Program-made: the position numbers and the translations under genes | The notes under the pieces: model-generated | The model's database searches: none | Told to the model about the DNA's origin: nothing | What the model saw: the letters and a program-made list of their open reading frames with translations, nothing else | Shown: positions 1-5,959 of the stretch, piece after piece | How positions within the stretch are numbered: the stretch's first letter is position 1 | How the letters are laid out: the number at the start of each line of letters is the position of its first letter | IMG/VR virus record: IMGVR_UViG_3300001846_000125 | Span: 1-25,767 of that record | DNA: 25,767 nt | From: a virus | Strand: one strand, 5' to 3'

Positions 1-1
1 T

Positions 2-247
2 GACTCAACAGACCCAAGAAGCGAAGCAGAAATTAACCTACAAAAATGTTTAGACGTTTACGCAGGGAGAATTGGTTCAGATGTTGAAAGCTACTCAATC
101 GCCGGCCGCTCTCTTACAAAGCTCAAGCCCGAAGAGCTTCGCAAAGAAATTAATTACTGGCAGGGCAAGGTCAACCAGGAGCGCAACAAGGCTGCAATCA
201 AAGCCGGCAAAGCGTCTTCATCGACGATAAAGGCTAGATTCCTATGA
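2..247 (+). CDS. DUF6148-like small head protein, 3' part only
   Basis: This is the 3' part of a gene whose start lies before the window; 81 sense codons are visible, ending in TGA. The visible part contains a 'YSIAGRSLTKLKPEELRKEI' segment followed by 'NYWQGKV'. That is the pattern of the small phage proteins (DUF6148, functionally likened to lambda gpW) that sit between the large terminase and portal genes. Its TGA overlaps the portal ATG as ATGA, so the two are probably translationally coupled. A role in head completion or the head-tail joint is inferred from position and resemblance only. The C-terminus is basic and Ser/Ala-rich. Confidence 0.7.
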   Translation, partial: DSTDPRSEAEINLQKCLDVYAGRIGSDVESYSIAGRSLTKLKPEELRKEINYWQGKVNQERNKAAIKAGKASSSTIKARFL

Positions 248-1722
248 AGATCCCGTTTTTTAGCCGCAAAGAGAAGAAGGTGCAGAAGCGTTACTATCAG
301 GGCGCTCAAGTAGGCCGTCTCCTTGGCGGGATGTTTGGTTCTTCTGCGTCAGCAGATTCAACAATTAAGCCATCGCTAGGGAAACTGCGCGATAGAGCAC
401 GAGACTTAGAAAGAAACAATGAATATGTAGCTAGGGCGCTTGATCTAATGGAGATAGGCGTTGTCGGAGACAGAGGTTTTAATCTTCAGGTCAAAGGGGT
501 AAACCTAGACAATAGGCTTGATGTCCCAGCAAACGACTTAATTGAACGTAGATGGAAGCAGTGGGGCAAATACTCGACGACAGACGGATGCATGTCATTT
601 CGTGATCTCTGTGCGATGGCTATACGTGTTCTCAAGCGAGATGGCGAGTTCTTTGCACAGGTAGTTAAGAACTCAGCATATCAGGATGGGTTAGCCATTC
701 ACCCAATAGAAGCTGACCGTGTTGATGTTGATAAAAATGAGCTTATGCCTAGCGGAAGACGTATTCGAATGGGCGTTGAGCTTGATGAGTTCGAGCGTCC
801 AGTCGCTTACTGGGTTCTAAATTATCATCCTGGCGATTATGACTTCATGCAAAACAGGCCAGAGAAGAAGCACACTAGAATTCCTGCCGAAAACATTATC
901 CACGTATTCAAGAAAAAGAGAGCCGGACAGACTAGGGGTGAATCAGCTTTCGCTCCTGCAATCTTTGCTTTGAAGATGCTTGATGGATATAGGGATGCTG
1001 AGATTACAGCAGCTAGGGCAGCGGCCGCTAAGTTTGGTGTTTTGGTGTCTCCGGGAGGAGATGGTATAGCTGATTCTTATGATGGAGATATCCCAGAGCT
1101 AAATTATGAGGCAGGGACGATTCAGTCTTTGCCCCAAGGTTATGACCTGAAGATGATTGACCCAACGCACCCAACAAGTGCGTTCTCTGATTTCAATAAA
1201 GCTGTTTTGCGCGGCATCGCTTCTGGCTTAGGTCTTTCTTATGAGTCACTAAGTAACGATCTTGAGGGCACTTCTTACAGCTCTATCAGGCAGGGAGCTT
1301 TGTTAGAGAGAGATCAATTCAAATCTGACCAACAGTTCCTTATTGACCACTTCGTGGACAAGGTATTTAGAGCTTGGCTAAAGTGGAACATGGACACAAA
1401 TTCATTGGCATTGAACGGGTTTTCTATTGGCCCAGATAAGTACAATAAGTTTGCTGATGCAGCGCAGTGGAGAGGAAGGGGCTTCCAATGGGTAGATCCA
1501 TTGAAGGAAATGAACGCAGCCGTTGTTGGATTACAGAACGGCATACTGTCAATGCAAGATGTAGCTAATCATTATGGTAGAGATGTCGAAGAAACTTTCG
1601 CTCAAATCGAGCGAGATAAAGAAACCGCTACGCAATATAACATCCAAACATCGTTTGAACCGTTTGGCGCTCCGAAAGCTCCAGTTCAGCAAATCAACTT
1701 ATCCGACGAAGAGGAAGGCTGA
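244..1722 (+). CDS. Portal protein, lambda gpB type
   Basis: The 492-residue product matches the lambda-type portal family (Phage_portal_2), whose members are about 500 residues. The N-terminus is basic and carries the family 'R.RARDLERNNEYVARALD' stretch (about residues 50-67), followed by 'VVGDRGFNLQ'. Central parts include 'DGEFF' and 'RIPAENIIHVF', then 'GESAFAPAI' and the 'EGTSYSSIRQG' motif near residue 343. Portals form the dodecameric ring at one capsid vertex, through which DNA is packaged and to which the tail connects. The start overlaps the previous stop (ATGA). The stop overlaps the next start by one base, consistent with one structural transcript. Confidence 0.95.
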   Translation: MKIPFFSRKEKKVQKRYYQGAQVGRLLGGMFGSSASADSTIKPSLGKLRDRARDLERNNEYVARALDLMEIGVVGDRGFNLQVKGVNLDNRLDVPANDLIERRWKQWGKYSTTDGCMSFRDLCAMAIRVLKRDGEFFAQVVKNSAYQDGLAIHPIEADRVDVDKNELMPSGRRIRMGVELDEFERPVAYWVLNYHPGDYDFMQNRPEKKHTRIPAENIIHVFKKKRAGQTRGESAFAPAIFALKMLDGYRDAEITAARAAAAKFGVLVSPGGDGIADSYDGDIPELNYEAGTIQSLPQGYDLKMIDPTHPTSAFSDFNKAVLRGIASGLGLSYESLSNDLEGTSYSSIRQGALLERDQFKSDQQFLIDHFVDKVFRAWLKWNMDTNSLALNGFSIGPDKYNKFADAAQWRGRGFQWVDPLKEMNAAVVGLQNGILSMQDVANHYGRDVEETFAQIERDKETATQYNIQTSFEPFGAPKAPVQQINLSDEEEG

Positions 1723-3932
1723 TGAGTTACAAACCTACCGATGGGATGAAGTCAGAAGCGCAGAAGGGTCTTGACTGGAGAAAGGAGCATGGCAGGGGCG
1801 GAACAGAAGTTGGCATAGCACGTGCTAGGGACATTACTAACGGCAAAAACCTTAGTAATGATACAATCAAGCGCATGTACTCATTCTTCAGCCGTCATGA
1901 AGTTGACAAGAAGGCAGAAGGATTCCGCCCAGGAGAGGATGGTTATCCATCAAACGGGCGAATAGCTTGGGCCTTATGGGGCGGTGATGCAGGATTTAGT
2001 TGGAGTAAAAAGATTATGAACCAGTTAGATGATCGTAGTGTAGAAGAGGAAGGCATCGAAGCTTTAGACTATGAAGCTGAAGCTGAAGTGGATGTTTCTG
2101 AAGTTGCTGAAAGCGTTGATTCTGAAGAAGAAGTTATCGTAGACCTAGATGAAGAGTCTAGGGACGCTTCATTGGTTGATATCGTACATCGAGCAATAGA
2201 AGTCTCCGGTGACGACATCATCAATGAGGAGGAGCGCCGAGTACGCATCGTAATGTCAACAGAGAATCCTGTTGCTCGCGGCTACGGCAAAGAAGTTTTA
2301 GACCACCAGGCTGAGTCCATTGATATGTCATGGATTGCAACTGGTCGAGCGCCGCTGTTGTTAGACCATGATATGGCACAACAGATCGGTGTAATTGAAT
2401 CCGTGGAACTTGATTCAGAGGAGCGCAAGGTCCGCGCTTCAGTTCGCTTTGGTCGAGGCGAACTAGCTGAAGAGATCTTCCAGGATGTGAAGGACGGCAT
2501 TCGGCAGAACATTTCTGTTGGTTATGCAGTAAACAAGATGGAGCGTGAAGGCAAGGACACCTATCGCGTGAAATCCTGGCGTCCTATGGAAGCATCTGTA
2601 GTTTCTATCCCTGCCGACAGTCAATCGCGTGTGGGTCGAAGTGCTGACGCTCCTACTGAACCCGTAATAGAAACTTCTGAAATTAAGGAGACTGTAATGT
2701 CTGAAGAAGTAAATGTAGAGGCAGTAGCGGCTGACGCAGCACGTTCTGCCCAAAAAGAGGCAGCTCAAATCTTTGAGCTAGGCGCTCGCCACGGGATGAC
2801 TGAGAAGGCTGCTGAAGCCGTTCGCTCCGGTCAATCACTGGCTGAGTTCCGTGGTGTTGTGTTGGATTCTATCGGTGACAAGCCACTTGTTACTGAAGAT
2901 ATCGGCATGACTAACAGAGAAGTTAAGCGTTTCAGCTTGACACGTGCTATTCGCGCTTTGGCTAACCCTTCTGACCGCAAGGCTCAAGAAGAAGCGGCAT
3001 TTGAGTTCGAAGCTTCACGTGCCGCCGCTGATGCTTACGGTGTAACTGCACAAGGTATCATGATTCCTGCTGACGTTCTTCGTCAATGGGCTCAACGTGA
3101 CCTGAACACATCAGACGACGATTCACTTGTACCTGAAGACTTCCGCGCTGGCGACTTCATTGATGTCCTTCGCAATCAATCTTCAGTCATGCAAGCTGGT
3201 GCGCGTATGCTGCAAGGTCTGTCTGGAAACGTGGCTATTCCTAAGAAGGCAACTGCTGCCGCTGCGGGATGGATTGCAACAGAAGGCGCTGCCGCTGCTG
3301 AATCTGAAGCTACTTTCTCACAGGTGACAATGACACCTAAGACAGTCGGTGCGTTCACTGAAGTTACTCGACAGATGATGATTCAAGCATCACCAGACAT
3401 CGAGGCGCTTATTCGTGACGACCTAACTCAAGCTATTGCTTTGGCAATCGACTTGGGTGCGTTGCAGGGATCAGGAGCATCTGGTCAGCCAACAGGTATC
3501 AAGAATACTACTGGCATCAACGCTCCAACTAACTTTGCAGCCGCGAACCCAACATTCGCAGAAGTTGTTGCAATGGAAACTGCTGTAGCAGAAGACAACG
3601 CACTTCTTGGCAACTTGGCATACATTCTCCCTGCGAGCATGTACGGCGCGTTAAAGACTACTGAGAAGGCAACTAACACTGCCCAATTCGTAGTTGAGCC
3701 AGGTGGAACGATTAACGGTTACCGTGCAATCGTATCTAACCAAGTAACATCAGGTGATTTGTACTTCGGTAACTTCAATGACCTGTTAGTCGGTATGTAC
3801 GGCGGGCTCGACATTCTTGTCGATCCTTACACTTCATCTGCTTCTGGCACAGTGCGTGTACGCGCTCTACAGTCAGTGGATGTAGCTGTACGCCACGCTG
3901 TATCCTTCGCTGTCAACAATGACGGTGCATAA
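1722..3932 (+). CDS. Fused prohead protease and HK97-fold major capsid protein
   Basis: This 736-residue polyprotein has three parts. Residues 1-100 are a domain recurrent at the N-terminus of prohead proteases, with motifs 'GRGGTEVGIARARD', 'FFSRHEVDKK' and 'GRIAWALWGGDAG'. An acidic linker (about 102-150) follows. Residues about 170-310 are an HK97-family (S78) prohead protease; His216 in 'LLLDHD' and Ser265 in 'NISVGY' are the likely catalytic His and Ser. From about residue 326 the protein is a phage HK97-fold capsid protein with a delta/scaffold-like helical segment and core motifs such as 'GIMIPADVL', 'EVTRQMM' and 'GSGASGQPTGI'. No stop separates the parts. The protease would mature the prohead and free the capsid part. 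An in-frame internal start (separate entry) probably supplies extra capsid subunits. Confidence 0.93.
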   Translation: MSYKPTDGMKSEAQKGLDWRKEHGRGGTEVGIARARDITNGKNLSNDTIKRMYSFFSRHEVDKKAEGFRPGEDGYPSNGRIAWALWGGDAGFSWSKKIMNQLDDRSVEEEGIEALDYEAEAEVDVSEVAESVDSEEEVIVDLDEESRDASLVDIVHRAIEVSGDDIINEEERRVRIVMSTENPVARGYGKEVLDHQAESIDMSWIATGRAPLLLDHDMAQQIGVIESVELDSEERKVRASVRFGRGELAEEIFQDVKDGIRQNISVGYAVNKMEREGKDTYRVKSWRPMEASVVSIPADSQSRVGRSADAPTEPVIETSEIKETVMSEEVNVEAVAADAARSAQKEAAQIFELGARHGMTEKAAEAVRSGQSLAEFRGVVLDSIGDKPLVTEDIGMTNREVKRFSLTRAIRALANPSDRKAQEEAAFEFEASRAAADAYGVTAQGIMIPADVLRQWAQRDLNTSDDDSLVPEDFRAGDFIDVLRNQSSVMQAGARMLQGLSGNVAIPKKATAAAAGWIATEGAAAAESEATFSQVTMTPKTVGAFTEVTRQMMIQASPDIEALIRDDLTQAIALAIDLGALQGSGASGQPTGIKNTTGINAPTNFAAANPTFAEVVAMETAVAEDNALLGNLAYILPASMYGALKTTEKATNTAQFVVEPGGTINGYRAIVSNQVTSGDLYFGNFNDLLVGMYGGLDILVDPYTSSASGTVRVRALQSVDVAVRHAVSFAVNNDGA
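2685..2699 (+). promoter_or_regulatory. Internal ribosome binding site and start for capsid protein
   Basis: AAGGAG at 2685-2690, then six bases, then ATG at 2697, in frame with the surrounding fusion gene. It is a stronger site than the one in front of the fusion start at 1722. Confidence 0.7.
2697..3932 (+). CDS. Predicted free major capsid protein from an internal start
   Basis: Codon 326 of the fusion is ATG (2697-2699) and has AAGGAG at 2685-2690, six bases upstream, a near-ideal ribosome binding site inside coding sequence. Initiation here would give a 411-residue protein beginning MSEEVNVEAV, close to the usual length of an HK97-type major capsid precursor with its N-terminal delta domain. 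The boundary falls after the protease domain, in the flexible acidic linker. Inference: many copies of the capsid protein are made from the internal start and few copies of the fusion from 1722, which would fit capsid stoichiometry. Nested in-frame starts are known in lambda (C and Nu3). No experiment supports it here. Confidence 0.7.
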   Translation: MSEEVNVEAVAADAARSAQKEAAQIFELGARHGMTEKAAEAVRSGQSLAEFRGVVLDSIGDKPLVTEDIGMTNREVKRFSLTRAIRALANPSDRKAQEEAAFEFEASRAAADAYGVTAQGIMIPADVLRQWAQRDLNTSDDDSLVPEDFRAGDFIDVLRNQSSVMQAGARMLQGLSGNVAIPKKATAAAAGWIATEGAAAAESEATFSQVTMTPKTVGAFTEVTRQMMIQASPDIEALIRDDLTQAIALAIDLGALQGSGASGQPTGIKNTTGINAPTNFAAANPTFAEVVAMETAVAEDNALLGNLAYILPASMYGALKTTEKATNTAQFVVEPGGTINGYRAIVSNQVTSGDLYFGNFNDLLVGMYGGLDILVDPYTSSASGTVRVRALQSVDVAVRHAVSFAVNNDGA

Positions 3933-3943
3933 AAACTGAGGAT

Positions 3944-3959
3944 GGGGGCTTCGGCCCCC
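3944..3959 (+). other. UUCG-loop hairpin behind the capsid gene
   Basis: A perfect 6-bp stem GGGGGC / GCCCCC closes a TTCG loop 12 bases after the capsid stop codon. C(UUCG)G loops are exceptionally stable. There is no T run after it, so it is not a standard intrinsic terminator. A role in attenuating transcription or protecting the 3' end of abundant capsid mRNA is inferred. Confidence 0.6.
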
Positions 3960-3977
3960 TGACTCTACGGAGATACT

Positions 3978-4223
3978 ATGAATTACCGTGTTATCAGAGA
4001 TTGCAGAATTGGGGGAGCCCCAGCTAGAGTTGGCGATATTATCGTCTTAGACGATGAAACAGCTAGAGGACTGATGGCGATAGGTCGGGTTGTCCCTGAT
4101 ACTGGAATGCCTAATAACTCGGACAGACAAGTTAAAGAGGTAGAATCCCGTGAAACTGGAAGTAAAACTACTCAAAAAGTCAAACCACGGACAAGCAGGG
4201 GACGTAGTAAGTCTTCAGGATGA
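3978..4223 (+). CDS. Small phage head-region protein, DUF7210-like, copy 1
   Basis: The 81-residue product has GGAGA upstream of its ATG. The N-terminal half has the pattern 'GDIIVLDDETARGLMAIG', typical of small beta-rich phage proteins found between capsid and connector genes (resembling DUF7210). The C-terminal 35 residues are hydrophilic, Lys/Arg/Ser-rich and probably disordered. It occupies the place of lambda FI, so a head-maturation or connector role is possible but unproven. Its 3' end overlaps the next gene by 74 bases in another frame, and the next product has the same core motif, suggesting duplication. Confidence 0.6.
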   Translation: MNYRVIRDCRIGGAPARVGDIIVLDDETARGLMAIGRVVPDTGMPNNSDRQVKEVESRETGSKTTQKVKPRTSRGRSKSSG

Positions 4224-4353
4224 AACGGCAACTTTATTAATTAGCTTGGGGCTTGCTGAGATTGCCGGAGAACCAATATTTGAACCAGAAACGGAAGAGA
4301 TTGTAGAAGATGACAGTGGAAACGAGTCTGGAGAGGACGACATTACTGAGTGA
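4150..4353 (+). CDS. Small phage head-region protein, DUF7210-like, copy 2
   Basis: The 67-residue product starts with GTG at 4150, preceded by AAAGAGG at a suitable distance, inside the 3' end of the preceding gene. It begins 'MKLEVKLLKKSNHGQAGDVV' and continues 'SLQDETATLLISLGLAEIA'. The core G-D-[IV]-V-x-L-x-DETA-x-x-L-x-x-x-G matches that of the upstream product. The C-terminus is strongly acidic, the opposite of the basic tail on its neighbour. The GTG start is favoured because it brings in the 'MKLEVKLLKK' beta-strand usual for this family. Its function is not known. Confidence 0.6.
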   Translation: MKLEVKLLKKSNHGQAGDVVSLQDETATLLISLGLAEIAGEPIFEPETEEIVEDDSGNESGEDDITE

Positions 4354-4600
4354 CTTTGGGGTCGATATTGATATCGGAACTAAGGTTATTAAAGGCATCT
4401 TTGATAGTCCACATAATCCTTTGACAGTCGGAGCGGAGATGCAATTCTCTGTTCAAGAAACCTTCATACTTGTCCAAACATCTGATGTTTCTGGGGTCGG
4501 ATATGGCTCCACATTAACTATTGATAGTAAGAGCTATGTTGTTACGGACGTACAGCCTGATGGAACCGGAATGTCTACATTGATGTTGGAGTTGCAATGA
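4310..4600 (+). CDS. Head-tail joining protein, lambda FII-like
   Basis: The 96-residue product includes 'LLSDFGVDIDIG' and ends in a small beta-barrel-like region ('VGYGSTLTIDSKSYVVTDVQ', 'STLMLELQ'). This is the pattern of the Phage_attach/FII family that completes the head-tail interface. Position before a U-like tail terminator agrees. The start is uncertain: ATG 4310 lies inside the previous gene with only a weak ribosome binding site, while GGAGAGG at about 4330 lies well placed for a CTG near 4347 next to 'SDFGV'. The stop overlaps the next ATG (ATGA). Confidence 0.65.
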   Translation: MTVETSLERTTLLSDFGVDIDIGTKVIKGIFDSPHNPLTVGAEMQFSVQETFILVQTSDVSGVGYGSTLTIDSKSYVVTDVQPDGTGMSTLMLELQ

Positions 4601-5049
4601 GCCACGTTAGACAGCAGATCAGGGAATATTTTGAAGGTCATCTGAGGAGCCTTACTACCACTGGCACAAATGTATTTGCTAGCCGGGTCTATCCCATCGG
4701 TTCAGCGTCTCTTCCAGCTCTCTTGATCTACACCCAAAATGAGGTCATTGACGACTCATCTTTTGGGACATCTAGCTCAAGCAGAACTCAAAATAGGACG
4801 CTTACAGTTGTTGTTGAAGGGTATGTAAAAGCAACATCAGGGTTTGATGATACGCTTGATGATATCTGCAAAGAGGTTGAGACAGAGGTACTTGACGACC
4901 CTTCTCTGGGCGGCTTGGTCACAAACACTGAATTAGCATCAGCAGATGCAGACTACTCTGGTGAGGGGGATCAGCCTGTTGGCACGATCCGCCTAACTTT
5001 TGAGGTACAATATCGTACACTAACGGGGCAACCCGAAAACGCCATTTAA
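4597..5049 (+). CDS. Tail terminator, minor tail protein U-like
   Basis: The 150-residue product begins 'MSHVRQQIREYFEGHL', with later segments 'RVYPIGSASLPALLIYTQNE' and 'RTLTVVVEGYVK'. This matches the arrangement of Phage_tail_U / tail terminator proteins, which cap the tail tube and join it to the head. It contains a conserved-looking acidic stretch ('DDTLDDICKEVETEV') before the last strands. It starts within an ATGA overlap and precedes the tube gene, the order expected in lambda (U then V). Confidence 0.75.
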   Translation: MSHVRQQIREYFEGHLRSLTTTGTNVFASRVYPIGSASLPALLIYTQNEVIDDSSFGTSSSSRTQNRTLTVVVEGYVKATSGFDDTLDDICKEVETEVLDDPSLGGLVTNTELASADADYSGEGDQPVGTIRLTFEVQYRTLTGQPENAI

Positions 5050-5061
5050 GGAGGCTTCACA

Positions 5062-5451
5062 ATGGCTACAACGACCGCCGCTAATGGCGTAATTAAAGTG
5101 GGTTCAGCAGATGTCGCTGAGGTTACTGGATACTCTATTGAGTACCAAAGTGACACGGTAGAGGATACTGTGATTGGTGATACTGCGCGTACCTACAAAA
5201 GCACCCTAAAGAGCTTTACTGCTTCTTTGGATGTGCAGTGGGACCCAGCTACAGCTTCTAATCAGGATGACCTAGTTGTCGGAACTGAGATCACCTTCCA
5301 AATCTACCCAGAAGGCGAAACTGCTGGAGATACCTACTACACTGGTTCTGGTATTGTCACTGGACGTTCTGTAACATCATCAGTTGGAGAGATGGTTACT
5401 GCTAGCTTCACTGTTCAAGGTAGCGGCGACTTAACTACAACAACTGTATAA
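5062..5451 (+). CDS. Major tail tube protein
   Basis: The 129-residue product is Thr/Ser/Gly-rich and predicted all-beta ('YSIEYQSDTVEDTVIGDTAR', 'YKSTLKSFTASLDVQWD', 'EMVTASFTVQGSG'). It resembles tail tube proteins that stack as hexameric rings to form a siphovirus tail. It has the strong ribosome binding site AAGGAGG at 5048-5054, fitting a highly expressed structural protein. It lies directly between the tail terminator and tail-assembly chaperone genes, the standard place for the tube gene. Confidence 0.85.
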   Translation: MATTTAANGVIKVGSADVAEVTGYSIEYQSDTVEDTVIGDTARTYKSTLKSFTASLDVQWDPATASNQDDLVVGTEITFQIYPEGETAGDTYYTGSGIVTGRSVTSSVGEMVTASFTVQGSGDLTTTTV

Positions 5452-5459
5452 GGTGACTT

Positions 5460-5807
5460 ATGAGTCTACTTGATAAGCTAAAGGAAGCTATCGAGTTTGA
5501 CAGCATAGAAGTTGAAGTTCCTGCCTGGGGAGAGACGTTCTTTGTCACTCCCCTTTCAGTGCAGGAGCTTTCTAAGCTGCAAAAGCGATTCCCAGACTTC
5601 CTGATAAATAGTTCAGTGGAAGCCGCTGTTGAACTAATCATGATGAAAGCAATGACTAAGGACGGTGAGAAAGCATTCTCGCTTGAACACAAGCCTTTGC
5701 TACTGCGTCAACGCGCTACGATTATCATGCAATTTTACGGCGTACTTGTTGGGTCTGTTTTACAAGAGGACCCGGAAAAAAACTTAGAAACGACTCGCTC
5801 AGACTGA
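5460..5807 (+). CDS. Tail assembly chaperone, gpG-like (zero-frame product)
   Basis: The 115-residue zero-frame product begins 'MSLLDKLKEAIEFDSIEVEV' and has 'WGETFFVTPLSVQELSKLQK', typical of phage tail assembly chaperones that coat the tape measure protein during tail assembly. The gene lies between tube and tape measure genes. Near its 3' end is a -1 slippery heptamer (separate entry) that lets some ribosomes continue into the T frame. The zero-frame product ends with TGA at 5805, inside the loop of the predicted frameshift-stimulating hairpin. Confidence 0.88.
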   Translation: MSLLDKLKEAIEFDSIEVEVPAWGETFFVTPLSVQELSKLQKRFPDFLINSSVEAAVELIMMKAMTKDGEKAFSLEHKPLLLRQRATIIMQFYGVLVGSVLQEDPEKNLETTRSD

Positions 5808-5959
5808 GTTTATTTAGGCTAGCGAGTCATCTAGGCAAGACTGTATCTGAGATTGAGCGTATTCCATACTCAGAACTGTTAGAATGGATTGCATATTTTA
5901 GGATAGAAGGACAGGAAGATGGCAGCGGCAACCCAGAAGATCGTCATACACGCAGATGA
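5460..5959 (+). CDS. Tail assembly chaperone GT fusion via -1 frameshift
   Basis: This joined product reads 5460-5783 in frame 0 and then continues from 5783 in the -1 frame to TGA at 5957-5959, about 166 residues in all. The -1 extension adds 58 residues including 'RLASHLGKTVSEIERIPYSE' followed by 'LLEWIAYFRIE'. This is the classic T-domain pattern (A..lG.tv.ei....eL..W.ayf.iE) of lambda-like GT chaperones. The T part has no start or ribosome binding site of its own. The fusion overlaps the tape measure start by 41 bases. Lambda GT is known to be needed at a low ratio to G; the same is inferred here. Confidence 0.88.
5777..5783 (+). other. Programmed -1 ribosomal frameshift site A AAA AAC
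   Basis: In the gpG-like reading frame the codons are GAA AAA AAC, giving an in-phase X XXY YYZ heptamer A AAA AAC. Slipping by -1 here opens the T-domain frame. The neighbouring 0-frame stop follows 21 bases later. Confidence 0.9.
5792..5828 (+). other. Frameshift-stimulating hairpin
   Basis: GACTCGCT (5792-5799) is the exact reverse complement of AGCGAGTC (5821-5828), giving an 8-bp stem with a 21-base loop. It begins 8 bases after the slippery heptamer, the usual spacing for a stimulatory structure. The loop contains the 0-frame TGA. Confidence 0.8.

Noticed and set aside
1314-1544. Minus-strand reading frame inside the portal gene
   Set aside because: Antisense shadow of a well-supported gene; the same holds for other opposite-strand frames inside the structural genes.
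3944-3959. Hairpin called as an intrinsic terminator
   Set aside because: No T run on either side; the downstream connector genes have no visible promoter and need read-through.
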